A DNA stretch of 7,692 nucleotides, taken from contig CAAGML010000150.1 of assembly GCA_900771035.1 (NCBI GenBank), positions 1 to 7,692 on the forward strand, read 5' to 3'. Shown in pieces: positions 7,409 to 7,692 of this stretch. How positions within the stretch are numbered: position 1 is the stretch's first letter; each line of letters begins with the position of its first letter. The notes below the pieces were generated by a model. That model ran no database searches. It was not told the DNA's origin and saw nothing but the letters and a program-made list of their open reading frames with translations. This DNA comes from Bacteroidales bacterium. Its GTDB lineage: Bacteria > Bacteroidota > Bacteroidia > Bacteroidales > Paludibacteraceae. The position numbers and the translations under genes are program-made.

Positions 7409-7609
7409 TTTCAATAATTTCAATAATTTCACCTGAAAATCTATAGGGTAGTATTTTTGGGGGAAGACACATTATATATATTACTATATATACTTATATA
7501 AATATATATACTTTTTTATAATGTTTCCTTGTTTTTCTTTTTTCCCTAAGAGAGAGAACAGACAAAACGACCCCCAACTTTTCAGGTGAAATTATTGAAA
7601 TTATTGAAA
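7409..7609. repeat. Perfect 31-bp inverted repeat with AT-rich core
   Basis: Positions 7409-7439 and 7579-7609 are exact reverse complements over 31 bases. Beyond them GU-tolerant pairing can continue four more steps outward (7405-7408 with 7610-7613). Each arm holds two direct copies of the nonamer CAATAATTT and a TTTCA-CC-TGAAA dyad at its inner end. Inside, the symmetry continues in register: TTGGGGG (7457-7463) with CCCCCAA (7571-7577), then ACATTATA (7469-7476) with TATAATGT (7517-7524). The centre is mostly A and T. The 201-base size, long terminal inverted repeats and lack of coding capacity fit a MITE-like element; a large hairpin or paired protein-binding sites are alternatives. I see no certain target-site duplication. 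Confidence 0.8.
7427..7459 (+). promoter_or_regulatory. Possible rightward promoter inside the inverted repeat
   Basis: TATTTTTG (7452-7459) fits the -7 consensus TAnnTTTG and lies 21 nt after TTTC (7427-7430), one base off the -33 box TTTG. It would transcribe rightward, out of the window. In such AT-rich sequence this may be chance, and no rightward gene starts before the edge. Confidence 0.25.
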
Positions 7610-7659
7610 TCGGCTGAGCTGTTTCAGATGATTTTTTCAGTTTTTATGGTACGGTAGGG

Positions 7660-7681
7660 CTTGCTCTTTTCTTGCTCTTTT
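7660..7681. repeat. 11-bp tandem duplication at the right edge
   Basis: CTTGCTCTTTT occurs twice head to tail (7660-7670 and 7671-7681). The surrounding 7610-7692 holds no start codon that opens a useful frame; the ATG at 7646 meets a stop after three codons. It is probably slippage in non-coding DNA. Confidence 0.7.
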
Positions 7682-7692
7682 GTGTTATTGGT

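Noticed and set aside
7409..7439. CAATAATTT repeats as a CRISPR array or plasmid-type iterons
   Set aside because: There are only two contiguous copies per arm, no spacers, and no replication or Cas gene in the window.
7373..7627. TGTTTCAG direct repeat (7373-7380 and 7620-7627) as a target-site duplication of the inverted-repeat element
   Set aside because: The copies lie 28 and 10 bases outside the arms rather than next to them; an 8-base match in this composition can be chance.

Overview
The window suggests a member of the Bacteroidetes (order Bacteroidales, perhaps Prevotella-like). The evidence is a TTTG-N19-TACCTTTG promoter ahead of purB, which is the Bacteroidetes -33/-7 consensus, the absence of Shine-Dalgarno sequences before the genes, and a short secreted lipoprotein whose lipidated Cys is followed by Gly/Ser/Asp. 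The genus is inference. All five genes read leftward on the minus strand.

In transcription order, from right to left: (1) 7074-7692, a 619-base AT-rich non-coding stretch with the purB promoter and, further upstream, a perfect 31-bp inverted repeat (7409-7439 / 7579-7609) around an AT-rich core; (2) purB; (3) a 233-base spacer with four short hairpins, two sharing the core CCTAACGGCAT, and a -7-like box for purA; (4) purA; (5) guaB, starting 1 nt after the purA stop; (6) a 253-base spacer with a four-tract G-quadruplex motif on the transcribed-sense strand and a second hairpin cluster; (7) guaA; (8) an unrecognised lipoprotein gene; (9) an intrinsic terminator at 149-179; (10) 148 bases with no gene I can see.

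The four enzymes are the whole split of the purine pathway at IMP. PurA and PurB make AMP through adenylosuccinate; GuaB and GuaA make GMP through XMP. All four keep their catalytic motifs and look intact. From remembered sequences, PurB, PurA and GuaA look like the Bacillus/Clostridia type rather than the forms I recall from Bacteroides, so the block may have been acquired as a module. That, the 31-bp inverted repeat and the structured spacers are the points most worth checking. I found no clear new defence or mobile system; the core of the window is housekeeping metabolism.
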